The notes below the pieces were generated by a model, which was not told where the DNA came from, did not search any database, and saw only the letters and a list, made by a program, of their open reading frames with translations. A program made the translations under genes and the position numbers. From positions 558,001 through 622,000 of the forward strand of contig NZ_CVUA01000001.1 of the NCBI RefSeq assembly GCF_001282785.1: 64,000 nt of DNA, in the 5' to 3' direction. Positions 28,843 through 38,430 of the stretch are shown in pieces; the first letter of the stretch is position 1; every line of letters starts with the position of its first letter. The DNA comes from Halolamina sediminis (GTDB taxonomy: Archaea; Halobacteriota; Halobacteria; Halobacteriales; Haloferacaceae).

Positions 28843-29790
28843 TCAGATCGCCGGGTCGTCAGCCTCCAGTCGCCCGACGACGGCTTGGTACGGCGTTCCG
28901 GGCACGTCGCTCGTCTCGACTTCCGCCAGCCCGGCGTCGACGAACCACTTCACGACCGTCGACTCGGTGTAGGGTTCGCCGGTGCCGGTCGCGAGTGCGG
29001 TCGCCGCCACCTCGACCGCGGCCGCGGACCGGTCCCGGAGCGGCTCGATCAGGACGACGGCGCCGCCGGGGGAGAGCACGTCCGCCGCAGCGAGCACGGT
29101 GAACCGGTTCTCCTCGGCCCCCTGCCGCCACGCGCCGTCGACTATCAGAACGAGGTCGAACGCCGCCTCCACGTCGACGAGACTGCCCGCTCTGGTCGTG
29201 ACGAGCGTGGACTCGAGCAGCGGTTCGACGGCCTCGATCACGGCCGGGCCGTCGAGTAGCGTCACGTCGAGCCCCCGATCCGCCAGCGCTCTCGCGTGCC
29301 GGCCGGGGCCGTCGGCGACCACGAGCGCCCGCTCGGCGTCGGTATTCGCGGCGAGCGCGGCGTCGACGGTCGCCTGGACGGTCGTGTCGTCGACTGCCTC
29401 TGCGGCGCCGAGGCGGTGGCGGACGCGCTCGTCGGGGTCGACGGGCGGGACGCCGCTCTCCATCGTCCGCGGGAGTTCGGCGTAGGTAGCGAACCGATCC
29501 AGCGCGGCCGGGACCGTGCCGACCGAGCGGAGGTCACGGGTCGCAAGCAGCCCCAGCGCGCGGTTGGCTGGCTCGACGGCGCCGTCGACGCGGCGCAGGA
29601 AGCCGAGGTCGGTCAGCGCGTCCGTGACGATCCGGGCGGCACGCTCGGTGACGCCGGCGGCGTCGGCGGCCTCGCGTTCGTCCCCGGCCCCCTCGACGAG
29701 CGCCGCGAGCAGCCCCGTCTCACGGGCGGCCCACAGCAGCGCAAGCGCCGGCGTGTCGAGCTCTGAATCTCCAGCGGTCGGCATCGTCAT
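28843..29790 (-). CDS. O-methyltransferase with N-terminal helix-turn-helix
   Basis: A 315-aa class I SAM methyltransferase. The first 80 residues resemble the winged-helix dimerisation domain of plant/bacterial-type O-methyltransferases ('AADAAGVTERAARIVTDALT'). The catalytic part contains 'ALVVADGPGRHARALADRG' (motif I) and 'FDLVLIVDGAW'. The substrate is unknown. It sits 42 bp upstream of one pcm gene and 36 bp downstream of the other, so the three are probably one operon. Confidence 0.75.
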   Translation of the reverse strand: MTMPTAGDSELDTPALALLWAARETGLLAALVEGAGDEREAADAAGVTERAARIVTDALTDLGFLRRVDGAVEPANRALGLLATRDLRSVGTVPAALDRFATYAELPRTMESGVPPVDPDERVRHRLGAAEAVDDTTVQATVDAALAANTDAERALVVADGPGRHARALADRGLDVTLLDGPAVIEAVEPLLESTLVTTRAGSLVDVEAAFDLVLIVDGAWRQGAEENRFTVLAAADVLSPGGAVVLIEPLRDRSAAAVEVAATALATGTGEPYTESTVVKWFVDAGLAEVETSDVPGTPYQAVVGRLEADDPAI

Positions 29791-29826
29791 CCAGATGGGG
29801 AATTCGTGTGAAAGCAGTTTGGGTCC

Positions 29827-30456
29827 TCACTCGCCCTGCATCCGGACGAACCGGACGCCGCCGAACGTCTCGCGCTCCGTTCGCTCGTTCTCGCGGACGG
29901 TCAGCCGGACTAACTCCTGTCGCGCGCTGCCGACAGGAGCGAGTATCCGTCCCCCGGGTCGGAGTTGTTCGACGATCCCGGACGGCACCTGCTCGGCCGC
30001 ACAGGTCAGGTAGGCGGCGTCGTAGGGCGCGTGTTCGGGCCACCCCTCGTGGCCGTCGCCGGTCCTGATCGCGACATCGTACCCCAGTCGGTCGAGCGTC
30101 TCGCGGGCGCGGTCGGCCAGTTCCGCGACGTACTCCACCGAGAAGACGTTCTCTTCGCCGACGACTTCGGCGGTGACCGCGGCGTGGTAGCCACACCCCG
30201 TCCCGATCTCCAACACCCGGTCCCCGCGTTCGAGGCCGAGGCGGTCGACCATCACTGCCACCATGTGCGGCGCCGAGATCGTCTGTCCCTCGCTGATCGG
30301 GAGGGGCCGGTCGCGGTAGGCCTCGCCCCGTCGGTCCGCGGGCACGAACTCGTGACGCGGCACCGCCCGCATCGCCGCTGCGGTCACCTCGCGCTCGATC
30401 ATCCCGCGGTCACGGAGTCGCTCGACCAGCCGCTCGCGGCGTCGCTCGAACTCCAT
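29827..30456 (-). CDS. pcm: protein-L-isoaspartate O-methyltransferase
   Basis: PCM repair methyltransferase, 209 aa, normal family length. Signatures are 'MRAVPRHEFVPADRRGEAYR', 'GQTISAPHMVAVMVDRL' (substrate-binding region) and 'VLEIGTGCGYHAAVTAEV' (SAM motif I). This copy is the closer match to canonical PCM. It is probably the first gene of the three-gene methyltransferase cluster. Confidence 0.92.
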   Translation of the reverse strand: MEFERRRERLVERLRDRGMIEREVTAAAMRAVPRHEFVPADRRGEAYRDRPLPISEGQTISAPHMVAVMVDRLGLERGDRVLEIGTGCGYHAAVTAEVVGEENVFSVEYVAELADRARETLDRLGYDVAIRTGDGHEGWPEHAPYDAAYLTCAAEQVPSGIVEQLRPGGRILAPVGSARQELVRLTVRENERTERETFGGVRFVRMQGE

Positions 30457-30543
30457 ACCCGCGTTTTCGGGCGGAACGGGTAAAGACGGTTCGGCGGGAC
30501 GCGTGCCGAAACTACTTCCCCTCCCGGCCGGAGAGAGTCACCT

Positions 30544-31689
30544 ATGCAGGCCGCCGGCTACGCGGACGCGCTCGCGAAAGCCGAGCAGTTCGTCCGGGGG
30601 AACCCCGAGCTGGTCGCCGGGGCGGCGGCAGTCACCGTGTTCGCGGTCATCGTCGCCCTCGCGCTGCTTCGCTACCGGCGCCCGATAGGCGTCCGGTTCA
30701 AGGAGGCGCTCGCGGACCGCGACCGGGTCGCGGTGCTGATGCACCCCGACCCCGACCCGGACGCGATGGCGGCTGCGATCGGCATCGCCCGGCTGGCAGA
30801 GCAGGTGGACTGTGAGTCGACGATCCAGTTCTCCGGCCAGATCCGCCACCAGGAGAACCGCGCGTTCCGGAACGTACTCGACCTCGACATCGAGGAGATC
30901 GACCACGTCTCCGAGCTCGCCGCGGAGTCGGTCGTCCTGGTCGACCACAACCAACCCCGCGGGTTCGAGGGCGCCGACGGCGTGCTCCCCTTCGCGGTCG
31001 TCGACCACCACCCCGGCGAGGGGACGGGCGAGGAGTTCACCGACGTTCGGACCGACTACGGCGCCAGCGCCAGCATCGTCGCGGAGTACTTCGCCGACGT
31101 GGGCGGCAAGCCCGTCCCGCCGGACGTCCACGAAAGCGAGGTCGCCGCGCGCTTCACGCTCCCCTCCCGGGAGTGTACCGGCCTCCTGTACGGCATTCTC
31201 GCGGACACTCGCCACCTCACCACGGGCGCGGCAGCGCCGGACTTCAACGCCGCGGCCTCGATCGCGCCCGGCGTCGACGAGGACTCCCTCGACCGGATCG
31301 CGAACCCGCAGGTCAGCGGCGAGACGCTCGACGTGAAGGCACGTGCCATCGCCGGCCGGCAGGTCGAGGGCTCGTTCGCGGTCAGCGATGTGGGGACGTT
31401 GTCGAACGCCGACGCCATCCCGCAGGCTGCGGACGAGCTCATCACGCTCGAAGGCATCACGGCGGTCGTCGTCGTCGGCGAGCGCGACGGGACAGTCCAC
31501 CTCTCCGGCCGCTCACGCGACGACCGCGTCCACATGGGTCGCGCGTTGGAGAACGCCGTCGAGAGCATTCCGGCGGCCGGCGCGGGCGGCCACGCCCGGA
31601 TGGGCGGCGGGCAGCTCCCGGCCGACGAGGAGGCGTCCCGCGAGGAGCTGATCGAGCGAATCTTCCACAGCCTCGAAGGCGACGTGTAG
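30544..31689 (+). CDS. membrane-anchored DHH-DHHA1 phosphoesterase
   Basis: A 381-aa phosphoesterase. One transmembrane helix at about residues 22-41 is followed by a DHH domain with 'HPDPDPDAMAAA', 'VLVDHNQP' and the name-giving 'VVDHHPG' near residues 152-158, then a DHHA1 domain ending in 'GGHARMGGGQLP' (GGGH-like substrate-binding motif). Family members are nanoRNases, pAp phosphatases or c-di-AMP phosphodiesterases; which one applies here cannot be read. The single TM is reminiscent of membrane-bound c-di-nucleotide hydrolases, but this is inference. Confidence 0.85.
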   Translation: MQAAGYADALAKAEQFVRGNPELVAGAAAVTVFAVIVALALLRYRRPIGVRFKEALADRDRVAVLMHPDPDPDAMAAAIGIARLAEQVDCESTIQFSGQIRHQENRAFRNVLDLDIEEIDHVSELAAESVVLVDHNQPRGFEGADGVLPFAVVDHHPGEGTGEEFTDVRTDYGASASIVAEYFADVGGKPVPPDVHESEVAARFTLPSRECTGLLYGILADTRHLTTGAAAPDFNAAASIAPGVDEDSLDRIANPQVSGETLDVKARAIAGRQVEGSFAVSDVGTLSNADAIPQAADELITLEGITAVVVVGERDGTVHLSGRSRDDRVHMGRALENAVESIPAAGAGGHARMGGGQLPADEEASREELIERIFHSLEGDV

Positions 31690-31779
31690 CGGTCGACGCC
31701 GGCGCGATCGGGCGGCGTCGCCCCGACACACTGCCCGTCGTCCGGCAGCCATATGCCGAGCCGCGCCCTCCGTCCGACA

Positions 31780-32880
31780 ATGGCGACCCGTGACGCGACG
31801 TGGCGCTACCGGGATCGGTTCGGCGATCGGTACGGGCGAACCTTCTTCCGTCGGTTCGGCCCCGGCGTGGTCTCCTCGATCGGCGCCGGCAGCTACCAGG
31901 GCGAGCCGACCGCCGCGGTCGACGACCGCCACCGGGACGCGCTCGTGACCGCGCTGGAGAACGGCTGTAACGTCCTCGACACCGCGCCCGACTACCGCTG
32001 TGGCCGTGCCGAGGGCGTGGTCGGCGACGCGCTGGAAACCGCAGACGTGGACCGCGATGCGGTGCTGCTCGCGACGAAGGGTGGGTTCGTCCCGTTCGAC
32101 GGCGAGCGCCCCGCCGAGCCGGCAGAATACGTCCGCGAGCAGTTCGTCGAGACCGGAATCGTCGATCCGGCCGACCTCGCCCGCGGGAGCCACGCGATCG
32201 CGCCCGCGTTCCTCGAAACGATGCTGGATCGCTCGCTCGACGTGCTGGGCGTCGAGACGATCGACTGCTACTACGTCCACAACCCCGAGACGCAGTTCGC
32301 GGAACACCCCCGCGAGGAGGTGTACGACCGGATCGAGGCCGCCTTCGAGCAGCTGGAACGTGAGATCGCTGCGGGTCGAATCGACCGCTACGGCGTCGCC
32401 TCGTGGGAGGCGTTCCGCGTGCCCGCCGACCACGATCAATATCTCTCGCTCTCTCGCGTGCTCGACTGTGCCCGCTCGGCCGCCGAGTCAGTCGGCGGCG
32501 ACGTCGACGACCACGGGCTCGCAGCGATCCAACTGCCGTTCAACGTCCACATGGCCGACGCGTTCACCAGCGCTCACCACGAGGACCCCGAGAGCGGCGA
32601 GGCGGTGAGCGCCTTGGAGTTCGCCCACCGCGAGGGGCTGTCGGTGTTTGCGAGCGCGGCACTCATGGGCGGCGAACTGGTCGAGGGGCTCCCCGACAAC
32701 ATCTCGGCCGAACTCGCCGGCGACAGCCCGGCCCAGCGGGCGATCAACTTCGCGCGCTCGGCGCCGGCGGTCGCCGCGGCGCTGGTCGGCATGGGCCGGC
32801 CCAGCCACGTCCGCGAGGACTTGGCTGCCGGGACGTTCGACCCGCTGGGGGCGTCGGCGTTCGACGCGGTGTTCGAGTAG
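31780..32880 (+). CDS. aldo/keto reductase
   Basis: NAD(P)-dependent oxidoreductase of the AKR superfamily, 366 aa. The catalytic tetrad is visible: Asp and Tyr in 'DTAPDYRCGRAE', Lys in 'LATKGGF' and His in 'YYVHNP'. The start is ATG at 31780 (MATRDATW), placed shortly after the DHH gene. The substrate is unknown. An insertion after the Lys segment makes it a little longer than the typical 320 aa. Confidence 0.87.
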   Translation: MATRDATWRYRDRFGDRYGRTFFRRFGPGVVSSIGAGSYQGEPTAAVDDRHRDALVTALENGCNVLDTAPDYRCGRAEGVVGDALETADVDRDAVLLATKGGFVPFDGERPAEPAEYVREQFVETGIVDPADLARGSHAIAPAFLETMLDRSLDVLGVETIDCYYVHNPETQFAEHPREEVYDRIEAAFEQLEREIAAGRIDRYGVASWEAFRVPADHDQYLSLSRVLDCARSAAESVGGDVDDHGLAAIQLPFNVHMADAFTSAHHEDPESGEAVSALEFAHREGLSVFASAALMGGELVEGLPDNISAELAGDSPAQRAINFARSAPAVAAALVGMGRPSHVREDLAAGTFDPLGASAFDAVFE

Positions 32881-32915
32881 GCCCGAACACGGCTCCCCCC
32901 GAAATCTCCGGAACC

Positions 32916-32925
32916 TTCTTTATCG
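32916..32925 (+). promoter_or_regulatory. TATA box of ppsA
   Basis: ttctttatcg ends 21 nt before the ATG of the PEP synthase gene, fitting a leaderless transcript. Confidence 0.55.
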
Positions 32926-32946
32926 CTACACCGGCATTCCTACCTG

Positions 32947-35214
32947 ATGGGAGTACTCTGGCTCGACGACGTTCGCGCCGCGGACCTGGAGACGGTCGGC
33001 GGGAAGGGAGCTTCACTCGGTGAACTCACCGAGGCCGGGCTTCCCGTACCGCCGGGATTCGTGGTCACGGCGGGGACGTATCGGGCGTTCATCGAGGAGG
33101 CGGGCATCGACGAGGAACTGTTCGCGGCGATGGACGTGGACCCGGAGGACTCCGCCGCGCTCAAGGAGGCCTCCGACACCGCCCACGACCTGATCCTGAA
33201 CACGCCGTTCCCCGAGAAGGTGCGCGAGGAGATCCTCGCCGCCTACGGGAACCTCGACGACGGCGAGGCGTTCGTCGCCGTGCGCTCTTCGGCGACCGCC
33301 GAGGACCTGCCCGACGCCTCCTTCGCGGGCCAGCAGGAGACGTTCCTCAACGTCACGGAGGAGGCGCTGCTCGAACGCGTCAAGGAGTGCTGGGCGTCGC
33401 TGTTCTCCCAGCGCGCGATCTACTACCGCGAGCGCAAGGACTTCCCCCACGACGCGGTCGACATCGCGGTCGTCGTCCAGAAGATGGTCGACGCCGAGAA
33501 GTCCGGCGTGATGTTCACCTCCCACCCCTCGACGGGCGAGCCCCGACTGATCATCGAGGCCGCGTGGGGGCTGGGCGAGGCGGTCGTCTCGGGGACGGTC
33601 TCCCCGGACAACTACGTGTACGACCGGAACGCCGACTCGGTCGAGGAGGTGACCGTCGCCGACAAGAAGGTCAAGATGATCAAGGACCCCGAGACGGGCG
33701 AGACCGTCGAGGAGCCGGTGTCGCCGGACCGGCGGAACGAACGGGTGCTCTCCGACGACGAGATCGAGGATCTCGTCGAGCTCGGCGAGCGCGTCGAGGA
33801 CCACTACGACGAGCCACAGGACGTGGAGTGGGCGGTCGCCGACGACGAGATCTACATGCTCCAGTCCCGGCCGATCACGACGATCGACGACGGCGACGCC
33901 GATCTGGAGGAGGAGCGCGAGACGGAGGACGACGGCGAGGGCGACGTGATCCTGCGGGGGCTCGGCGCCTCGCCGGGCGTCGTCTCGGGCGAGGTCCGCG
34001 TCGTCACCGAGCTCGACCAGCTCGACAAGGTGGGTGACGGCGACGTGCTCGTCACCGAGATGACGATGCCCGACATGGTGCCCGCGATGAAGCGCGCGGC
34101 GGGGATCGTCACCGACGAGGGCGGGATGACCAGCCACGCCGCGATCGTCTCCCGCGAGCTCGGCGTCCCCGCGGTGGTCGGCACCGGCAGCGGGTCCCGC
34201 GAGCTCGTCGACGATCAGGTCGTCACCATCGATGGCGACCGCGGCACCGTGATCGAGGGCCGAACCGAGCCCGCCGAGCCCGACCACGAGCCCGTCGAGG
34301 AGGTCCGCCCCAAGACGCCGGTCAAACCGATGACCGCGACCGAGGTGAAAGTCAACGTCTCCATTCCGGAGGCCGCCGAGCGCGCGGCCGCGACCGGCGC
34401 CGACGGCGTGGGACTGCTCCGAATGGAGCACATGGTGCTCACGCTGGGCAAAACCCCGGAGCGGTACATCGCCGAAGAGGGCCCCGAGGCGTACCAGGAG
34501 CAGCTCGTCGACGGCATCCAGGGCGTCGCCGAGGAGTTCTACCCCCGGCCCGTCCGCGTCCGGACGCTCGACGCGCCGACCGACGAGTTCCGTTCGATGG
34601 AGGGCGGCGAGGACGAGCCCAACGAGCACAACCCCATGCTCGGCTGGCGGGGGATCCGCCGCAGTCTGGACAAGCCGGAGGTGTTCCAGCACGAGCTCGC
34701 GGCGTTCCGGAAGCTGTACGACATGGGCTACGACAACGTCGAGCTCATGCTCCCGCTGGTGAACGACGCCGAGGACGTGATTCAGGCCAAGGCGCTGATG
34801 GAAGAGGCCGGCATCGACACCGAGAAGCGCAACTGGGGCGTGATGATCGAGACGCCCGCCAGCGCGCTGATGGTCGAGGAGATGGCCCAGCAGGGCATCG
34901 ACTTCGCCTCCTTCGGCACGAACGACCTGACCCAGTACACGCTGGCGGTCGACCGCAACAACGAGCACGTCGCCGACCGCTTCGACGAGCTCCACCCCGC
35001 GGTGCTGGAGCTGATCAGCGAGACGATCGAGACCTGCCGCGAGCACGACGTCGACACGTCGATCTGTGGGCAGGCCGGCTCTAAGCCCGAGATGGTGGAC
35101 TTCCTCGTCGAAGAGGGGATCAGTAGCATCTCGGCGAACATCGACGCGGTGCGTGACGTCCAGCACGAGGTCAAGCGCGTCGAGCAGCAGCTGATCCTCG
35201 ACTCGGTCCGCTAA
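32947..35214 (+). CDS. ppsA: phosphoenolpyruvate synthase
   Basis: Pyruvate,water dikinase, 755 aa, converting pyruvate and ATP to PEP for gluconeogenesis. Domain order is normal: N-terminal ATP-grasp ('AVRSSATAEDLPDASFAGQQ'), the swivelling phosphohistidine domain with His397 in 'GGMTSHAAIVSRELG', and the C-terminal PEP/pyruvate TIM barrel with 'FGTNDLTQYTLAVDRN' and 'CGQAGSKPEMVDFL'. It has its own TATA box. Confidence 0.96.
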   Translation: MGVLWLDDVRAADLETVGGKGASLGELTEAGLPVPPGFVVTAGTYRAFIEEAGIDEELFAAMDVDPEDSAALKEASDTAHDLILNTPFPEKVREEILAAYGNLDDGEAFVAVRSSATAEDLPDASFAGQQETFLNVTEEALLERVKECWASLFSQRAIYYRERKDFPHDAVDIAVVVQKMVDAEKSGVMFTSHPSTGEPRLIIEAAWGLGEAVVSGTVSPDNYVYDRNADSVEEVTVADKKVKMIKDPETGETVEEPVSPDRRNERVLSDDEIEDLVELGERVEDHYDEPQDVEWAVADDEIYMLQSRPITTIDDGDADLEEERETEDDGEGDVILRGLGASPGVVSGEVRVVTELDQLDKVGDGDVLVTEMTMPDMVPAMKRAAGIVTDEGGMTSHAAIVSRELGVPAVVGTGSGSRELVDDQVVTIDGDRGTVIEGRTEPAEPDHEPVEEVRPKTPVKPMTATEVKVNVSIPEAAERAAATGADGVGLLRMEHMVLTLGKTPERYIAEEGPEAYQEQLVDGIQGVAEEFYPRPVRVRTLDAPTDEFRSMEGGEDEPNEHNPMLGWRGIRRSLDKPEVFQHELAAFRKLYDMGYDNVELMLPLVNDAEDVIQAKALMEEAGIDTEKRNWGVMIETPASALMVEEMAQQGIDFASFGTNDLTQYTLAVDRNNEHVADRFDELHPAVLELISETIETCREHDVDTSICGQAGSKPEMVDFLVEEGISSISANIDAVRDVQHEVKRVEQQLILDSVR

Positions 35215-35239
35215 CGCCACTCGGCTCCTTCGCTCCTTC

Positions 35240-35545
35240 TCAGACTTCCACTTCCGACGCGTCGCTGACCTCGTAGCGCATCACCTCTGGTTCGCCCCCG
35301 AGCAGCTCCGGGAGCTTCGTTTCGAACGCCTGGAAGTGGTCGCTCTCGACGTGGGCCGCGAACGCCGCCTCGTCCTCGTACACCTCCACGAACCGCAGGA
35401 GATCCGACTCCACCAGATCGGTCACGGCGCTGTACTCGATCACGCCGGGCTCTTTCCGCGTCTCTGAGACGAGTTCGGCGGCGCGTGCGAGCGCTTCCTC
35501 GCGCTGTTCCGGGTCGATCGGGAACGTCGCGTGAACCACGAGCAT
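35240..35545 (-). CDS. antibiotic-biosynthesis-monooxygenase-fold protein
   Basis: A 101-aa dimeric ferredoxin-like (ABM fold) protein: '[20 protein letters not shown]' starts the first beta-alpha unit, and '[20 protein letters not shown]' is the family's second helix. Members are small cofactor-free quinol monooxygenases or aldehyde-related enzymes. The start is ATG at 35545 rather than 15 codons upstream. It is divergent from nikR and shares a 90-bp promoter region containing a TAAT-C-ATTA palindrome. Confidence 0.78.
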   Translation of the reverse strand: MLVVHATFPIDPEQREEALARAAELVSETRKEPGVIEYSAVTDLVESDLLRFVEVYEDEAAFAAHVESDHFQAFETKLPELLGGEPEVMRYEVSDASEVEV

Positions 35546-35600
35546 CGGCGGCGCTTCGGCACCGCCCCGGATACGCGTTCGGGTCGGCACACGCGACTGC

Positions 35601-35615
35601 TAATCATTATTAACG
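35601..35615. promoter_or_regulatory. AT-rich palindrome between ABM gene and nikR
   Basis: taatcatta is an exact palindrome (TAAT-C-ATTA) within the AT-rich run taatcattattaacg, 27 nt before the nikR ATG. In an otherwise very GC-rich genome this is a likely TATA/operator overlap and could mediate NikR autoregulation. It does not resemble the E. coli NikR operator. Confidence 0.45.
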
Positions 35616-35635
35616 AGAGGCACCTCGGTTGCTAC

Positions 35636-36139
35636 ATGACCGTCGTCAGCGTCTCGATGCCCGAGGAACTGCTCGAGCGAATCGACACGTTCTCCGAGGA
35701 ACACGGCTACACGGGTCGCAGCGAGGTGATCCGGGAGGCCGCCCGGAACCTCCTCGGCGAGTTCGAGGACCGCCGGCTGGAGGACCGCGACCTCATGGCC
35801 GTCGTCACCGTGCTGTTCGAGTACGAGACCACGAGCGTCGAGGAGCGCATGATGCAGTTGCGCCACGAGCACGAGGGGCTGGTGGCCTCGAACTTCCACT
35901 CCCACGTCGGCGAGCGCCACTGCATGGAGCTGTTCGTGCTGGAGGGGAACCTCGAGGAAGTCTCGACGTTCGTCGGCAAGATTCGGGCGACCCGGGACAC
36001 GCTCACCGTCGACTACTCCGTCACGCCCGTCGACGGGTTCGACCCTGCGTCGGGGCTGGGGCCCCTCTCGGGCCACAGCGAGGCCGAGGACGGTGAATCG
36101 GGGAGTGATGCTGCGGACGACACCGGCCACGACCACTGA
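35636..36139 (+). CDS. nikR: NikR-like nickel-responsive regulator
   Basis: Ribbon-helix-helix DNA-binding protein with a NikR C-terminal ACT-like metal domain, 167 aa. The RHH part is '[20 protein letters not shown]' followed by '[10 protein letters not shown]'. The nickel site HxHx5C is intact as His88, His90 and Cys96, with upstream His77 and His79. The tail is acidic and ends DTGHDH. No nickel transporter or enzyme gene is in the neighbourhood, so its targets lie elsewhere. Confidence 0.9.
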   Translation: MTVVSVSMPEELLERIDTFSEEHGYTGRSEVIREAARNLLGEFEDRRLEDRDLMAVVTVLFEYETTSVEERMMQLRHEHEGLVASNFHSHVGERHCMELFVLEGNLEEVSTFVGKIRATRDTLTVDYSVTPVDGFDPASGLGPLSGHSEAEDGESGSDAADDTGHDH

Positions 36140-36148
36140 CTGCCCCGC

Positions 36149-37579
36149 TCAGAGCCAGCCGTCGTCGACGGCTCCGACTAGCTCGGGATCCGCGGCGCGC
36201 CAGTCCTCGCTCGCGCGCTCGTACAGCGCCTGCGCCCGTTCGGTGGCCACCGCGACGGCCGCCTCGGGGTCGGCGTCGACGAACGCCCCGTCCCGCAGGA
36301 TCGGTTCGCCGGCGACGAACACGTCCCGGACCTCCCGCCCGGTCGTCGAGTAGACGAGGTTCGGCACCGCCGTGTGCAGCGGCGACTCGACCGCGGGCGC
36401 GGTCGAGAGCTGGTCCGTCTCCACGACGAGCAGGTCCGCCCGCGTCCCTGCTTCGAGCGTTCCCACCTCGTCGTCGATCCCGAGCGCCTCGGCGCCGCCG
36501 ACGGTGGCGAGCCGCAGCGCCTCGGGCGCGGTGAGCGCCGTCGGGTCGGTCCGCTCGACTTTCGAGAGCGTCGCCGCGGTGCGGGCCTCGCGAAATACCG
36601 AGTGGTGGCCCGGCCCGGGTGCCTGATCGGTGCCGATCCCGACGGGGGCGCCGTACTCCCGGAACTCCGCCACGGGGGGCACGATCCCGTCGATCGCCGC
36701 AATCGAGGACGGGCAGCCGAGCATCGCCGCACCGCCTTCCGCGAGCCGCCGGCGTTCGTCGGGCGTCGCGCCGTGGCAGTGCACCGCTACGAGCGACTCG
36801 TCGACGACCCCCAGATCGTCGAGCACCGACACCGTCGACTCGTCCGTGCCGTAGCGCTCCTCGATCTGGATCGCCTCCCGCTCGCCCTGCGCGGTGTGGA
36901 GGTGGAGCTTCGCACCGCGCTCATGGGCGTGCTGCTGGACCGTCTCGAGGAGTTCGGGCGACACCATATCCAGCGCCTGCGGCCCGTAGGCGGGCGTCAC
37001 GAGCGGCTCGTCGCCGAACCGCTCGAACAGTCGGTCCGCGCGGGCCAGCGCCGCCTTCCCCTGCTCGCGGTCGAACGGGTAGCGCTCTCGGGGTCCGAGA
37101 TCGCCGCGCTCGTCGGGCACCTCGTTGATGGTCTCGACGGCGACTACGTCGACGCCGAGGGGTTGGTACACCGCTTCGACGAGCGTCCCCACTTCGCCGG
37201 CGTACTCACAGATCGTCGTCGCGCCGGCGCGGACCGCCTCCAGCACGCCGAGTCGCGTGCCGGCGACGCGGTCGCCCTCGTCGGCGTGAGCCGACAGCGG
37301 CCCGAGCGCGCGGTTCATCCACTCGATCTCGGGCACGTCCTGTGCGCCGCCGCGGAGCAGCGTGTGGGCCATGTGGGTGTGGGCGTTCACCAGCCCGGGC
37401 ATGACGACGCCACCTTCGGCGTCGACGTGGTCGTCCGTGTCGCTCGGGTCCGGCCCCTCGGCTGCCGGACCCACGTAGCTGATCCGGCCGTTCTCGATTG
37501 CGACGACCCCATCGTCGACGATTCCGAGCTTCTCGCCCCGCATCGTGAGCAGCGTTCCGTTCGTGACGAGCGTGTCCAT
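36149..37579 (-). CDS. mtaD: amidohydrolase, MTA/SAH deaminase-like
   Basis: Metal-dependent deaminase of the TrzA/AtzA group, 476 aa, likely acting on 5'-methylthioadenosine or S-adenosylhomocysteine. Metal ligands are seen in 'GLVNAHTHMAHTLLRG' (HxH), 'LHLHTAQGE', 'VAVHCHG' and 'GIGTDQAPG' (Asp). The last motif has Gln where most members have Gly-Ala, so the substrate may differ. It ends 10 bp from the nikR stop, convergent. Confidence 0.83.
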   Translation of the reverse strand: MDTLVTNGTLLTMRGEKLGIVDDGVVAIENGRISYVGPAAEGPDPSDTDDHVDAEGGVVMPGLVNAHTHMAHTLLRGGAQDVPEIEWMNRALGPLSAHADEGDRVAGTRLGVLEAVRAGATTICEYAGEVGTLVEAVYQPLGVDVVAVETINEVPDERGDLGPRERYPFDREQGKAALARADRLFERFGDEPLVTPAYGPQALDMVSPELLETVQQHAHERGAKLHLHTAQGEREAIQIEERYGTDESTVSVLDDLGVVDESLVAVHCHGATPDERRRLAEGGAAMLGCPSSIAAIDGIVPPVAEFREYGAPVGIGTDQAPGPGHHSVFREARTAATLSKVERTDPTALTAPEALRLATVGGAEALGIDDEVGTLEAGTRADLLVVETDQLSTAPAVESPLHTAVPNLVYSTTGREVRDVFVAGEPILRDGAFVDADPEAAVAVATERAQALYERASEDWRAADPELVGAVDDGWL

Positions 37580-37733
37580 GCGCGGGGGCTCGGCGGGGGC
37601 GTGCTTGAAGCTTCGGCGCCCGGGCCGCGAGTCCGGCTCGCGGGAAGTGGAGCCCGCGGGCGAGCTGGCCCCGTTGGCATCGCGCAGGGGCCGCTACCCC
37701 GGTGCTTTTCCCGGTTCAACGTCTGGAACCGGT

Positions 37734-38384
37734 ATGTCCGAATCAGAGGGCGTCGCTGACACCGACGTCGAGGCCGACGAGGTAGTGGTGTTCAGCGACT
37801 ACGTCTGTCCGTTCTGCTATCTGGGTCGCGCGTCGCTGGCACAGTACCGCGAGGGTCGCGACGCACCGCTGGCGGTGGAGTGGCACCCCTTCGACCTCCG
37901 GGGACACAAGCGCGACGAGAACCGCGAAATCCGCAATGACGTCGACGACGGGAAGGACGAGGACTACTTCGAGCAGGTTCGGGAGAACGTCGAGCGCCTG
38001 AGCGAGCAGTACGACGTGGCCCTCGACATCGACGCGGTGCCCGACACCGACTCCTGGAGCGCCCAGCAGGCGGCGTTCTACGTTCGCGAGGAACACCCCG
38101 AGCAGTTCGAGGCGTTCGACGACGCGCTGTTCGAAGCGTTCTGGGACGACCACCGCGACATCGGCGACACCGACGTGATCGCCGACGTCGCCGAGTCGGC
38201 CGGCCTCGACAGCGAGGAGATCCGCAAGGCGGCGACCGACGAGGAGTGGGCCGACCGGCTCGAAGCGCAGTTCCAGAGCGCCCGCGACCGTGGCGTCACC
38301 GGCGTGCCGACGTTCGCCGCCGACGGCCACGCCGCCCGCGGCGCGGTGCCGCCCGAGCAGCTCGAGCGCCTGATCGAGGGTTGA
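37734..38384 (+). CDS. DsbA/FrnE-family thioredoxin-fold protein
   Basis: A 216-aa thioredoxin-fold oxidoreductase with a 'CPFC' redox centre at Cys25-Cys28 in 'DYVCPFCYLGRASL', and the cis-Pro loop 'GVTGVPTFAADG' near the C-terminus. The helical insertion and lack of signal peptide point to the FrnE subgroup of cytoplasmic DsbA-like proteins (2-hydroxychromene isomerase-like fold). It probably handles thiol/disulfide exchange or stress; the partner is unknown. Confidence 0.88.
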   Translation: MSESEGVADTDVEADEVVVFSDYVCPFCYLGRASLAQYREGRDAPLAVEWHPFDLRGHKRDENREIRNDVDDGKDEDYFEQVRENVERLSEQYDVALDIDAVPDTDSWSAQQAAFYVREEHPEQFEAFDDALFEAFWDDHRDIGDTDVIADVAESAGLDSEEIRKAATDEEWADRLEAQFQSARDRGVTGVPTFAADGHAARGAVPPEQLERLIEG

Positions 38385-38403
38385 TCGCCCGGCTCCCACG
38401 AAA

Positions 38404-38413
38404 CACTTATACT
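38404..38413 (+). promoter_or_regulatory. TATA box of the candidate ncRNA upstream of mutS
   Basis: cacttatact lies 20-27 nt before the predicted 5' end at about 38,431 and just after the DsbA-like gene, so it cannot serve mutS, which starts 350 bp away and has its own box. Confidence 0.55.
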
Positions 38414-38430
38414 TCGGCTCCGTTCTTTCG

